A stretch of DNA of 64,000 bases, taken from Klebsormidium nitens (Eukaryota > Streptophyta > Klebsormidiophyceae > Klebsormidiales > Klebsormidiaceae). Both the position numbers and the translations under genes were made by a program. The notes beneath the pieces are model-generated. The model worked only from the letters and a program-made list of their open reading frames with translations, ran no database searches and had not been told where the DNA came from. The stretch lies in NCBI GenBank assembly GCA_000708835.1, contig DF237091.1:1-64000 (forward strand). Reading direction: 5' to 3'. Positions 22,120 to 32,076 of the stretch are shown here, piece by piece (the first letter of the stretch is position 1; every line of letters starts with the position of its first letter).

Positions 22120-23151
22120 TCATGTCTTATCATCTTCCTTTTGAAGCTTGGTCCTATCTCTCAACCAGACTCTCACCTCACCAGCCTTTGCCTCAAACCG
22201 CCCCAGATTTCCAATGCTCTGCTTGAAGGGAGAGTTCGTCAATTGAAGGACCAACTTGACTGCTGTGCTCAGTTCAGAAACCCCTTGTACACGGCTGTGC
22301 TTCCCCCACCCGGTGACTATCCGCACAACCAGTGGACTCTCGACTGTACTCAATCGCTTTCTGACCTCGCAGAACCATGCCAGCAACAAAACCTGCCCCC
22401 CATCAACGTCGGCCCCATGCAAATCCAGCTTCCACTCACTATCTGAAAACTGCCAGAGTCCAATTAGATCTTGCCTCTTGTGTTCCTTCAACAGCCTTTC
22501 AGAAACTTGAGCTGGCCCCAATGAGTCTAGTAGATCTAGAATTGAAGAAAGTCCTTTTCTGCCCATGCCTTTCCTTGTCCACACACTAGCAAGCTTTCTC
22601 AGAACGTCCGAGTCAATCCGTTTACCTTGGATAAAACGCTGCCTGAGGAGGCAGATTATGTTATCTAAACTGAGGGGGGGACTAGATTTCGGCTGCGGAG
22701 TGTACAGCGAGGCTTGCAGATCATCAGCAGCTTTGATGATTGCTTTCGAACCTGCCTCTTCTAGGCTTTCCCTTGGCACGGCATTTCTGTTGTAAGAACC
22801 ACAAGGGATGCTGCTCAGCACATGTGATGCACGGAAGCATGTTGACACTGAGAATCTACCTGCTCCTGGGAAGACAAGCCTACACAGTTGCCGGGAGAGT
22901 ACAGTGTGCGAACCTCCAGGGCTTACAGTCTGCACATTCTGCACAATTTTGCAGCATTGATTGGTGTCAGTTTGAAGCATCGGCATAAAGCGCGAGCTGG
23001 GTCTTCTGGCTGCAAAGCTGACATTTTGATCTTGAAAACGCGTGAGCAACCGCCTTTCTACCACCTCTTTTATGCCGCCGCCTCCTAGCGGGACACACCG
23101 CTTAGCGAAGAAGTCAATAAGCTGTCTGAGAGGGTTAGCCAGGCGCCTCAT
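22120..23151 (-). CDS. Smr-domain protein, possible organelle targeting
   Basis: Single-exon frame of 343 residues. The C-terminal third is an Smr domain: LDLHG near residue 243 (the DLHG nucleic-acid-binding motif), then VTGWGKHSRVQG (the TGxG/HSR motif), then PFKQSIGNLGRFEAKAGEV, ending in VRVWL. This Smr version is the one attached to PPR proteins of the GUN1/PPR-SMR type in plants, which act on organelle RNA. No PPR motifs are visible: residues 1-200 are Arg/Ser-rich and unrecognised, and an inverted-repeat element lies just upstream. The first 40 residues (MRRLANPLRQLIDFFAKRC) are basic with few acidic residues, compatible with a transit peptide. Smr domains can be nickases or RNA endonucleases; activity here is unproven. 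Whether an upstream exon was missed is open, but the ATG is sound. Confidence 0.7.
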   Translation of the reverse strand: MRRLANPLRQLIDFFAKRCVPLGGGGIKEVVERRLLTRFQDQNVSFAARRPSSRFMPMLQTDTNQCCKIVQNVQTVSPGGSHTVLSRQLCRLVFPGAGRFSVSTCFRASHVLSSIPCGSYNRNAVPRESLEEAGSKAIIKAADDLQASLYTPQPKSSPPLSLDNIICLLRQRFIQGKRIDSDVLRKLASVWTRKGMGRKGLSSILDLLDSLGPAQVSERLLKEHKRQDLIGLWQFSDSEWKLDLHGADVDGGQVLLLAWFCEVRKRLSTVESPLVVRIVTGWGKHSRVQGVSELSTAVKLVLQLTNSPFKQSIGNLGRFEAKAGEVRVWLRDRTKLQKEDDKT

Positions 23152-23464
23152 ATTGGAAACATACCCACTTTCTCCAGAATTTACCAGGGAGAAATATAAT
23201 GCTTGAGTGCAGTGCTAGGTGCAGCTGTTATAGATGTCAACAGGAGGTAGCAACATTCTCCACGTTTGCCACTGTTTGGAAATTGGCATGCTCTCATTGC
23301 ATTCATGACACTTGCTGCGCAGCAAGTACAAGCGCAAGTACAAGCGCTCTGTTCTGCTCCAAATGCACGGTTGCGCTAACCCGGAAATTTCTTTGCTACC
23401 GGGTTGTACCGTGTGCCACTCGGTGCCACTTCCACGGTTCTCAAAATAGTACAAACATTGAGGG

Positions 23465-23691
23465 ATCAAACCAGTGTTCGACACGAGCCGTCACACCAGG
23501 CAAACGACGGAATTGCCATCCGGCCGACTCAACCGAAGGGCGTCGGCCGAAAAGCCGACAAAATCGAGATATATTTCGATCAGGGGTTTGGCAGACACAA
23601 GCCGACCGGTTCAGAGGTCCAGCCGACTGACCGGTGAACTGTCGGCTCCCAGCCGACAAAATAAAAACTCCGTGTCGAACGCTGGATCAAA
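23465..23691. mobile_element. MITE-like element with 15-bp TIRs and 6-bp TSD
   Basis: A 215-bp element (23471-23685) begins CCAGTGTTCGACACG and ends CGTGTCGAACGCTGG, so its termini are inverted repeats matching at 14 of 15 positions. Both sides carry the same 6 bp, ATCAAA (23465-23470 and 23686-23691), as expected for a target-site duplication. The inside is full of GTCGGC/GCCGAC pairs and could fold on itself. There is no coding capacity, so it would need a transposase from elsewhere. The superfamily is not clear from the termini. Confidence 0.8.
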
Positions 23692-23892
23692 CATACAAAC
23701 TGTGTATCAGCGGGAGCTCAGGAACCGGCAACACAGCCACGGAACAGTGTCGGTTTCGGCTTCCTACTTCGTGGACAGGGGGTCGGTTGACGTGGATAAC
23801 CCCCTGGTTTATGGGTGACTAGCAAGCGGGGTGACTACGTACGAGCACGCTTGATGTCAAGCAATGTTGAGCCCACAACTGACGCAAGAGGC

Positions 23893-24307
23893 ACAAAACT
23901 CGTGAACTCCTTTCGAAATTTCGGACGCGGACGGTTCCTGTCGCCGGTCATGTCGACAAGGCTTCCGAGCAGTCTATTTTCCGTCCGAACAACCGGGTAG
24001 TCCTAACCACACTTAAAACCTAAGAATGAGTGCTCAGCCGTTAGTGGGAACCCTAATCTAAGAGCAGTCACAGGGAAGGAACGCGACTCTGACAAATCGT
24101 CACAGTAAGTGGCGTGACCCTAACACACCATCAGTGCGTTATGACTCAACCCTAATGTCACAAAGACTGCCCGGTTGTTCTGCCGGGTACCGTACGGGTT
24201 CTAAATGGTTCATACCGTCCGCTGAATCTTATCGCGACGGTACCACTCGAAACACTGGGCAAAGACCGTCCGCGTCCGAAATTTCGAAAGGAGTTCGCAA
24301 GTTTTGT
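23893..24307. mobile_element. Foldback / MITE-like inverted-repeat element
   Basis: Arms at 23893-23935 and 24265-24307 are inverted copies matching at 41 of 43 positions (core CTTTCGAAATTTCGGACGCG). A second inverted pair lies inside: 23987-24002 (GAACAACCGGGTAGTC) and 24165-24180, 15 of 16. Weaker pairing continues outward to about 23875 and 24327. The RNA would form a long imperfect hairpin. No open frame of note lies inside and I could not fix a target-site duplication. It ends about 320 bp upstream of the F-box gene ATG. Confidence 0.8.
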
Positions 24308-24642
24308 ACGTTTTGCACAACCAGTGGGGCCCGGGGTTTGAACTTGAAGGGAGATATTAAGGTTTAACTTTCAAGTGGAGCGACTTTGGTCCGCTCAGGA
24401 CATCTACTACCGTACTGCTACGTAATTTCGGCAAAAAATAAATACTTATGTGCCCTGCCGAATTCCGCTGGAAAATATTTTGGAGCGATAATGGTCGATA
24501 ACGGTATATTTTAGCAGGTAACAATAGGTCTGCCGAAACGATAGAAAGTTTCATAATTAAATTTTCGGCGTCGAAGGTGCCGAAATCAAATAGCAGTACG
24601 GGTAATACATGCCGCATTGGAGCTACCTTAGCGACGCACACA

Positions 24643-26025
24643 ATGGTGAGGGAGTATGCAGGTCTGCAGAGCCCATTCGAGAGGTTATCGGACGATCTCA
24701 TGCTCCGCATTCTTGTTGCTGCTGCCGATGATACTGAGGAATCTGAAGGCTTTGCGAGTTTGGAAAAGCTCTGTCAACTGAGGACGGTTTGTGCACGATT
24801 TGACGCAATCATCCCTGGCGCAGCAAAACTAGTGTGCGCGGAGGTGGACACAAGTCTTGAATGTTACTGGGTTGACATTCTACGATTCCTTCAATTGAGA
24901 CGAGCAGTGAAGTCTCTTCAACTACAGATCAAGGTTCCGCAACTGTTCTTTGAAGCTCTTTCAGGAGCAGCTCCGCATCTTGAATCCCTAGACATCAACA
25001 ACGGATTTCTGCAACTCGAATCTGATATTTTCGAGGACAGAGGTATTGAACTGTTCAAGGCCTTGTCAATGTGCCATCACCTGAGTGCCTTGAAAGTCGG
25101 TTGTGTTGACACCAGGGATGAGGAATCTATTTTCCGCGGACCCCTTGAGAACAGATTTCCGTTACGAGCTTTGAGAACGTTGGAAATAAGCGAGACCAGT
25201 TTAACGGACTCCTTTGCAGCAAGTATCGCACACAAGTGCCCGTGCTTGGAAACCCTAAACTTAGTGGAAGTACAAGACCTTAAGCGTACGGCGATCCGCT
25301 CAAGCACCCTCCAACATCTGTCCAAAAGTAGCTCTTATAGGAGGCCGCACGAGCCTTTGCTAGAAGTAGAAGCGCCTCAATTAAGCACTTTGAAGGCCTT
25401 GAGCGTTGATAAGCTTTTGGTTGATGCCCCGAACCTTGAGAAGCTTGTCCTGGACGGCACGAACGAGTTTGTGAAGAGAAGCCCCTGGAGAGTGACCACA
25501 TTAGATGTGAGCGGGGAACTTTGGACAACTAAACAGCTCCTTGATATGTTCAGCTGGTGTCCTGACGCAAAAGTGGTGCTGATGCGAAACCTCGCGGTGC
25601 TCGCTGACGGGGGAAATGTGGAAAAGGTCGCTTTGTCCTCGCTTCTTCACCCGTTCAAGCAACTCGAGCATTTGGAACTTCCGAGCGCCCTTCCGGAGTT
25701 CCCCTTTGTAGAGCAACATGCCCCCGTCGATCTCAAGCCGTTGGCTACTCTTAGGAACTTAACGGTGGGCTTTAGAGGTGTTGATGAACATGATCTTTGT
25801 GTAGAGTTTGCCAAGGTTGCCCCAAAATTGAAAAGCGTGACCATCAACCTGAAGCACATGTCCAAGGGCGCTGGGAAGGCAGCAGTAGATGCTATGGTCA
25901 AGCGCTCTGTACGGCTCCAAAAGCTATATCCTCATCTTGATCTGAGAGTGGAGTGGCCTGAGCTGAGAATTGTTTATCAAAACTCTCGGAGGAGAAGGAG
26001 GCAGACAAGTGTAGTACTTCATTGA
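24643..26025 (+). CDS. F-box / leucine-rich-repeat-like protein
   Basis: Single exon of 460 residues from the ATG at 24643; the frame is open a little further upstream but without an ATG. Residues 8-60 look like an F-box (SPFERLSDDLMLRILVAAAD, then LCQLRTVCARFDAII), which would bind SKP1 in an SCF ubiquitin ligase. The rest has irregular leucine-rich repeats (APHLESLDINNGFLQLES, LRALRTLEISETSLTD, CPCLETLNLVEVQDL, APNLEKLVLDGTNEF, FKQLEHLELP, LATLRNLTVGF, APKLKSVTINL) that would select a substrate. It ends in a basic cluster (NSRRRRRQTSVVLH). The substrate is unknown. Two inverted-repeat elements lie within 1.2 kb upstream and may affect its expression. Confidence 0.8.
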   Translation: MVREYAGLQSPFERLSDDLMLRILVAAADDTEESEGFASLEKLCQLRTVCARFDAIIPGAAKLVCAEVDTSLECYWVDILRFLQLRRAVKSLQLQIKVPQLFFEALSGAAPHLESLDINNGFLQLESDIFEDRGIELFKALSMCHHLSALKVGCVDTRDEESIFRGPLENRFPLRALRTLEISETSLTDSFAASIAHKCPCLETLNLVEVQDLKRTAIRSSTLQHLSKSSSYRRPHEPLLEVEAPQLSTLKALSVDKLLVDAPNLEKLVLDGTNEFVKRSPWRVTTLDVSGELWTTKQLLDMFSWCPDAKVVLMRNLAVLADGGNVEKVALSSLLHPFKQLEHLELPSALPEFPFVEQHAPVDLKPLATLRNLTVGFRGVDEHDLCVEFAKVAPKLKSVTINLKHMSKGAGKAAVDAMVKRSVRLQKLYPHLDLRVEWPELRIVYQNSRRRRRQTSVVLH

Positions 26026-27165
26026 AGTGACAAGTGAAAGCCGCAAACGGGGGAGATACGTGCAGCCAAATCAGGACCACCAAAGACTTTCTTGTCACGG
26101 CGGGATCATTTCGGTCACCAGCCAAGTTTCTGATCCCTGCGCACATCGTCCATTAGATATGCACTGGGACCATACATGTGTAAACATGTAATTCGTCGCT
26201 TGCCAGAATCTCTTAAATTAGCCACTAATTTAGTTTGTATGTAGAACATGTTGGATCAATCAGCATGCTGAACTTGAAGCTCATTGAATGTACGATTTTA
26301 CATACAACTTACATGGTTCCATCATGCCACATGCACGTGTCTTGGCGTGCAAGTTCGAAAATGGTTCCAAGATATGAGTCACTCGTACAATCATTTCGTG
26401 CTAGCTGGCGGGCCTAGCTTTGTCACGTAGTCGGAATCTATGCATAAAGATCTCGCTCGGAAACAATCATGTGCATGTGAGTCCGGCCTGCTATTAGAAA
26501 AGCCATGGCTGCATGGCGCAGTCTGCTGTCGCACGTACGGTACAAGGCACCAGCTGTCCGTTTATAGGCATAATTAATTGTGCGCTTGATCGAGATCAGA
26601 TCTTTCAAATATTGCAGCGGTATGTTCCGACGATTTAATCCTATCCTAAAGTGTATCATGATACAATGAATAGGGTTCGTCTATTGCAAGAAGACGTACG
26701 GTTAATCCGATCGAGCGGAGCTCTGGCTTCTAAAAGTTGGGAACTTCGGAAGATCGACTGCAATAGTTATCTACAATACATATGCGTTGATGCTGGCACG
26801 TCGCGAGCATGCGCAATGCTTCCGACGCCCCCTCAATAGCACAATGCCAGAACCTGAGCCGCGCTTCAACCAAACTTTGCGAAGCGGGAGATCATGGCAT
26901 GCAAGGAACCGACAAGCTCAAGCTAATTACTGTACTTTGCTTCAATGTGTCAGACCGTCTACTCATTCAGCGAATGCGGATGCCGTTGAAAGACCCCGAG
27001 CAGTATGCAGGTGGCAAGGACCATTGGTCGCTTCAAGACTAGAACTTTAAGCTTCCTGTCACAGAGCTGCTCGTTATTCTTAGATTCAAGTAAGGTAGGT
27101 CTTTTATGCAAGGCAATCTATGTTGGTGCTAGTAAATCATGTTGGTGCTTAAGGTACTAATGCTT
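26026..27165. other. Convergent gap, F-box and peptidase 3' ends
   Basis: About 1.1 kb of AT-richer sequence with many CATG, TGCATG and ATGCA motifs and only short overlapping open frames. I see no gene or RNA that I can support. Confidence 0.45.
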
Positions 27166-30100
27166 TCATGCGATAGCAGCCGCGAAAGCCGCTGCATTAA
27201 GCCGCTTCCCAGTGATGTGCTCCGACAGCTCGTCCCACGCAAGGCTTTTCCCTGGGGCAAACACCCGGTCCCTAAAAAACCGCCCAATCGCCTTATCGCC
27301 CACATAGATCGCCTCTCCGGGGACAACTTTTTGGACCTCCCGAGCGACCGTATCGTGCACCTGGCTTGCAAAAAGCTCCCCGAGCATGTAATTATGGTAA
27401 TAGCATGGTGCGACTGGAATATGAATCTTACTGGCATAGTCGGGGGCGTCTCTGCCGGAAGGCCTTGTAATCCCCTGGTACTCCTCAACCAAGTCCCACC
27501 ACAGGCTGTTTAGGTTTGCATCGGGGTTGCCGTACAGGGCCTTCTCAAAGCGGAACATGACCTGCGGGGGGAAAGACGATAGAGCTTTTGCTACGAGAGC
27601 GAACGGTGTGATCGAGGAAGAGCGATTTTGAACCCGTCAAGCTTCTGTGGGACGCTTTCTTACCGACTTTCGTTGAGCCTGAAACCGACTTTCGGCATCG
27701 ATGCGAGGCCCCAAAGAAACGTGTACACTCGTTGCAGTTCTGGCATACTGATTCACGGCGATTGCAGAAGGGGCTGACTTTTAACAATCCGCAACGCCTA
27801 TTCATCTGAATGTGGTCGGAAACACTGTGCTGGATCTGAGAAAAAGGTACAGTGAGCACCATAGCTTCGCCAAAGCTCCGGTAGGAAAGCCCTGGCAGAC
27901 TTTTGGCAGACGTGAGCGAGCAGACTTAGCATTTGTGTACGTCAACCCTTCACAACGAAAGACGTAATAGACGCCGCACCTGGTACCACCGCGAGAAGAT
28001 GAGGAGGTGCGCGCGCGTCGCCCGAGTTTGCGCCGCGTCAAACTCCTTCTCCCCCGCCACCTCCACCCCCATCGCTTTCAGCCACGCCGCCTTCCGCCCA
28101 AACTTCTCAAACAGCATCGCGACGCCTTCGGTCGTCAGCGTATGCGATTCCACCCGTAAGAAAAACGGCAGCCCGGGGGGCATGTTCCGACTGCTGTACA
28201 CGGAGTGGCCCAGCTCGTGCAGCATGGTGTTGGTCCAGTACTCGCCCGGTTGGACGTTCCCGAGCACTCGGACGTCGCCGGACCGGTCGATGTCCGTGCA
28301 GAAGGCGTGGGGGGACCTGCGGGCGGGTTAGCGGCTGAGTTAGGGGCTGACTTCGTGGTTCGGTCAATCGCTAGACGGTGCTTAAGTCTGCGAAGGCTCT
28401 GAGAGGAAGGGTGGCATATTTCAGTCTGGTCGTTATCCGCACGGACGGTTTCACAACCAGCCGGGTTAGCGGCTGGTTTATGAACGGGTTGGCGGACAGA
28501 CATTCGAGGGCCGTTTGAAAAAAAGAGTTAAAGTCCAAGTGCAGTGCACGAAGTTCGGGTTCCATTGGCGGGTCAAGTGGCCGGAGCGAGCAATGAATCT
28601 AGGAGCGGGGCAATCCGGCAAGAAAACCGAGCTAGCTTGGTTTGAGTGGAAAGACGTGATCCGTCGAGCGACCGAGTCAGCAAGCCAAAGTTCGCAATCG
28701 GCCCCTCAGTCAGCTTTAGGAGCGGGCGACAGTCTGTACGAACTTCAGATTGCGGACTTCGACCACTCACTTGCCGGCCCACTCGCTTACAAAATTCGAT
28801 CACGTTGACCAAGACGGACTCTCTCTGTAGACGCGAATCAAGTCGACCTTGGTGTATTGAAGAACTTCGTCGGATGACAACTTGACACGATCCAGACAGA
28901 CGTAATCCCTTTGCAAGAGGCGTCCAATCTTCTGAGCATCTTTCAGGCCTCAGAATGACTCTCGAAGGTCGAGCAGGCAGACTCGCTATCACTGAACGAG
29001 CAGTCCTGCGACTCATTCAATCCAAACGACCTCCTAAGAAAAAACTTTACAAGGAAGGCTGACTTTCTCTGTACACAGCCCTTTCACTTACTTGCCAGGG
29101 CGCTCGTACAGGTCGCTCCGCTCGATGACGTCATCGATGGGCAGCCCGATGGAGGCGTAGAAGCGCGAGCACATTCCCACTATGTCCAGGCGTGAATAGG
29201 GCCCGGCGGTGTCCCCGCCAAAGACGGCGGGCACTTCTTGGAAGAAGAGGTCGTGGTAGTGCCAGGGTCGGAGGGCTTCGGGGGGGATGCCGTAACTAGA
29301 GGCGAGGGCTTCGTCGATCTCGGCCTTGAGGGAGGCGAAGAGGGGGCGGGTGAGGGCGTCCAGCTCGTTGAAGATTTGGAGGACCTGGGATTCAAACGAC
29401 AAGAGTTAGGCCCGGTTCGTGTTCCTCCACTTTCGCTTGGTCTGCTGTTTTCAGCGTATTGGATTGAGGTGACACTTGCGAGACCAGCGGCGACGCGTGT
29501 AATACTAATCCGGAAAAGGGAGCGAACCTAAGCTGCGTTTCACAACTCGCTGTTGTGGGTTGTAATGCGCATGCAAAAACCAAACACGGACAACGTAGAG
29601 CAATCTAGAGACTTAAACCGCCGCTCTTTACTTGCATACGTTTTCAACCCGTTGGAAGCCGCATGAGAACGACGATTCCTAGCTCAAACTGCTCCAAGAA
29701 ACGGGTTCCTGAGGCGCTTTGAAGAGGTGTCTTGTCGAGTGCTGAGATCGAGAGGCAAGGTAAAAGAACACTGGGAAGGAAGCCAAGAAGCATTAGGGCA
29801 GAATCCAGCTGGTCGAAGAACCTCAGGAGTAGATGAACGGAAATGGCAACTCTGTCAGGATCTGGATATGGATTCAAAAATACTGCTAACATTTTTTGAG
29901 GCAGGTTTAGAAAAACAGTAGCATGGTTTTCAAGAGCCCGACAGGATTGAGAACTCGCCGAGAGAAGCGAGCAGGAAATTAGGGTCCGCAGTCAAGAGTG
30001 ATTCATTACAGGAGAGGTGAAATACCAAACTTAAGGAAAACTTCCATAAAATTTCCCTTTCTAGGGTCGAGTACGAGATTGGGCTAGGAAGTGGGAACTA

Positions 30101-31499
30101 AGAGCTGTTGGGTTAAGGAGGCAGTTGAACCGTCGGTCAAGAGGCAGCAAGGGAAGTACACCGTTGAAGGAGAGCTGGTAGCTCGTAGTAAAAGTGTCAA
30201 GGAAGGAACTGCCAGAGCGTATTGCCAGGGCGACTAACTCACCAAGGGTTTCAAAGACCGTCAAGGGGATCAGAAGCGAAGTCACAATTGCAGTCTAGCC
30301 AGATTTAGATGATAGCATTTGGAATAAAAGACGGATTACAAACTTTGATGTTTGAAGGCCCCTGAAAGAATCCACACCTGCAATTATGCTGGGCAGTCAA
30401 TTGATTTGACTGCCACGCTTTTGAGTTGGACATCAGACTTCACCAAAGGGCATCTCACTTTGATCAGCGTACACATCTTTAACTTTTGCCGCCCCAAAGA
30501 GATGAGTAGGGATAGATTGATGCTTGATGAGAAGCCTTCTACAAGCTATTATTGGCTTCGCTGCCAAGAGCCCCACCAAGCCCTCTTCTCATCCAATCAG
30601 AGCAGTAGAGACTCTCATGTCAAGGCAACGGCATCAGCTCTTAGGAACAGTCCTGACTGCCAAGAGCAAGAGTAACCGTGAGTCCCCGGAAGTCCTTCAA
30701 GCAGTGTGACTCCAGAGACTCAATGTTCAAAGATGCATCATAAGTTCGAATTGAGAGACCTCTTCGTCTGTATTCAACTTACGAGTCTATACAACATAAG
30801 TCCCCTGCTTTGGCCAAACACCGACCGTCAGCTGCAGCTCTATGACCGCCGCTTGAACCATGCCATGCACAGGTCTCAAAGACGAAGTTGCTAATTTTTT
30901 TTGAATATCACCCTCACCTGCTCTTGGCTCTGCTCGCCAACACTGAGCTGCATCGCATGGTAGTCCGCAAACCCCAGGCCCTTCGCCGCTTTGTTCCTCA
31001 ACTTCACTAGCTCCAGCAGCTCCTTTTCCACCACCTTCCCCACCCCCTTGCTGGCTTCCCATGCCTCCTTTCTGAGCGCCTCATCCTTTGACTCCCTCAA
31101 TAAATCCCTCACTGCATTCTCTGTCACTTCCCTACCCCCCACAACCGGCCGGAACGTGTTGAACGCCTTCTCCACTCGGTTGCTGAGGTCGTTCAGCCGC
31201 TTCAGCGTCTCCCCATCCACCTGCTTCTCCAGATGCATCAAGTACAAAACCTCCACCTGTCTCCTCTCAAGTGGTGTGCCTTTTCCCAGAGCTTCTTTCA
31301 CTTCTTTCAGATCCCCAAACCGCTGTTTGTTACTGAGAGCGAAATCCAGGGCGTTCTGTGCTTGCTCCTTGGCCGCAAAGTCACTATCCTGCCCGCTCGT
31401 GCTGGCGTCCCACCAGGCGCGTGACGCTTGGATAATGAGGGGCTTCAGCTCTTGCTCAAGCGTGGTCAGGAGAATGCTGACCTGGCGCGCTCCGGCCAT
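27166..31499 (-). CDS. M2-like zinc metallopeptidase (bacterial-type oligopeptidase)
   Basis: Four phase-consistent exons: 31499-30918, 29384-29092, 28316-27980, 27561-27166; 535 residues. The catalytic motif HELGH is at 325-329, with a downstream Glu near 355 (TLTTEGVAMLFE) as the third zinc ligand, so this is a gluzincin. The flanking blocks KSPHAFCTDIDRSGDVRV, LRPWHYHDLFFQE, LWWDLVEEYQGI and HNYMLGELFASQV match, in order, the bacterial proteins annotated as M2 (ACE-related) or M3-like family metallopeptidases, and the N-terminus aligns with their natural start. There is no obvious signal peptide or membrane segment, so it is probably cytosolic and trims peptides. The first intron is 1.5 kb. 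The bacterial look with eukaryotic introns suggests an old transfer, which needs a tree. Divergent from SWC6. Confidence 0.88.
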
Positions 31500-32076
31500 C
31501 GTGGGGCTCTGCAGGGTGCTGGCCTTATGAACCAGTTGTTTTGCAACTTGTTGATGAGAAGTACCGAAAGTGGTGAGGTGGTGTGCCGTTTTATTCTCTT
31601 CTGTTTGAAGAGGCCGTTCACACCACCTCTCCTAGCCAACCTCAATTTGCGATGAATCAGCTTTCAACTGTGCTAAGCAGCTAGACTTTGGTCTCATGCA
31701 ATGAACGACCAACATGCTCAGCCATGAAAGAAAATTCGCCCAGCCAATGCTGAGAATCAAAGACGAGAGTCAGAAAACCAGTGCCTGAGCCTGAGGCTGA
31801 AGGAAAGTGACTAGCTTCAAAAGTAGAGTCTTCAGGAGCAGATCAGAGCTCAGAACTTCAGAAGTCGTAAATTGTGTATACACAGTGCGGCAATACCTAA
31901 TCTGAATTGAAGAAAGGCCGCATCTCTGCTGATGTCAATTTGAATAACACCTCCCTCTAGTCTTAGAATGCTGAGTTCTGCAATGAAACACATGTCCCTG
32001 AGCTGAATCCTGAGGAGGCAGGTCAGCTGCAATTGGACACGAAGATTCGCAATAGACCTGCTAGCAAGTACACCCG
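31500..32076. promoter_or_regulatory. Bidirectional promoter, M2-like peptidase / SWC6
   Basis: 577 bp between two diverging start codons. It must hold both core promoters and leaders. I see no single element that stands out. Confidence 0.5.

Noticed and set aside
21841-22446. Plus-strand open frame of 201 codons
   Set aside because: It overlaps the Smr domain on the other strand, whose DLHG and GWGKHSR motifs make the minus strand the coding one.
23474-23818. Open frame of 114 codons
   Set aside because: It lies across the small inverted-repeat element and its flank and shows no domain.
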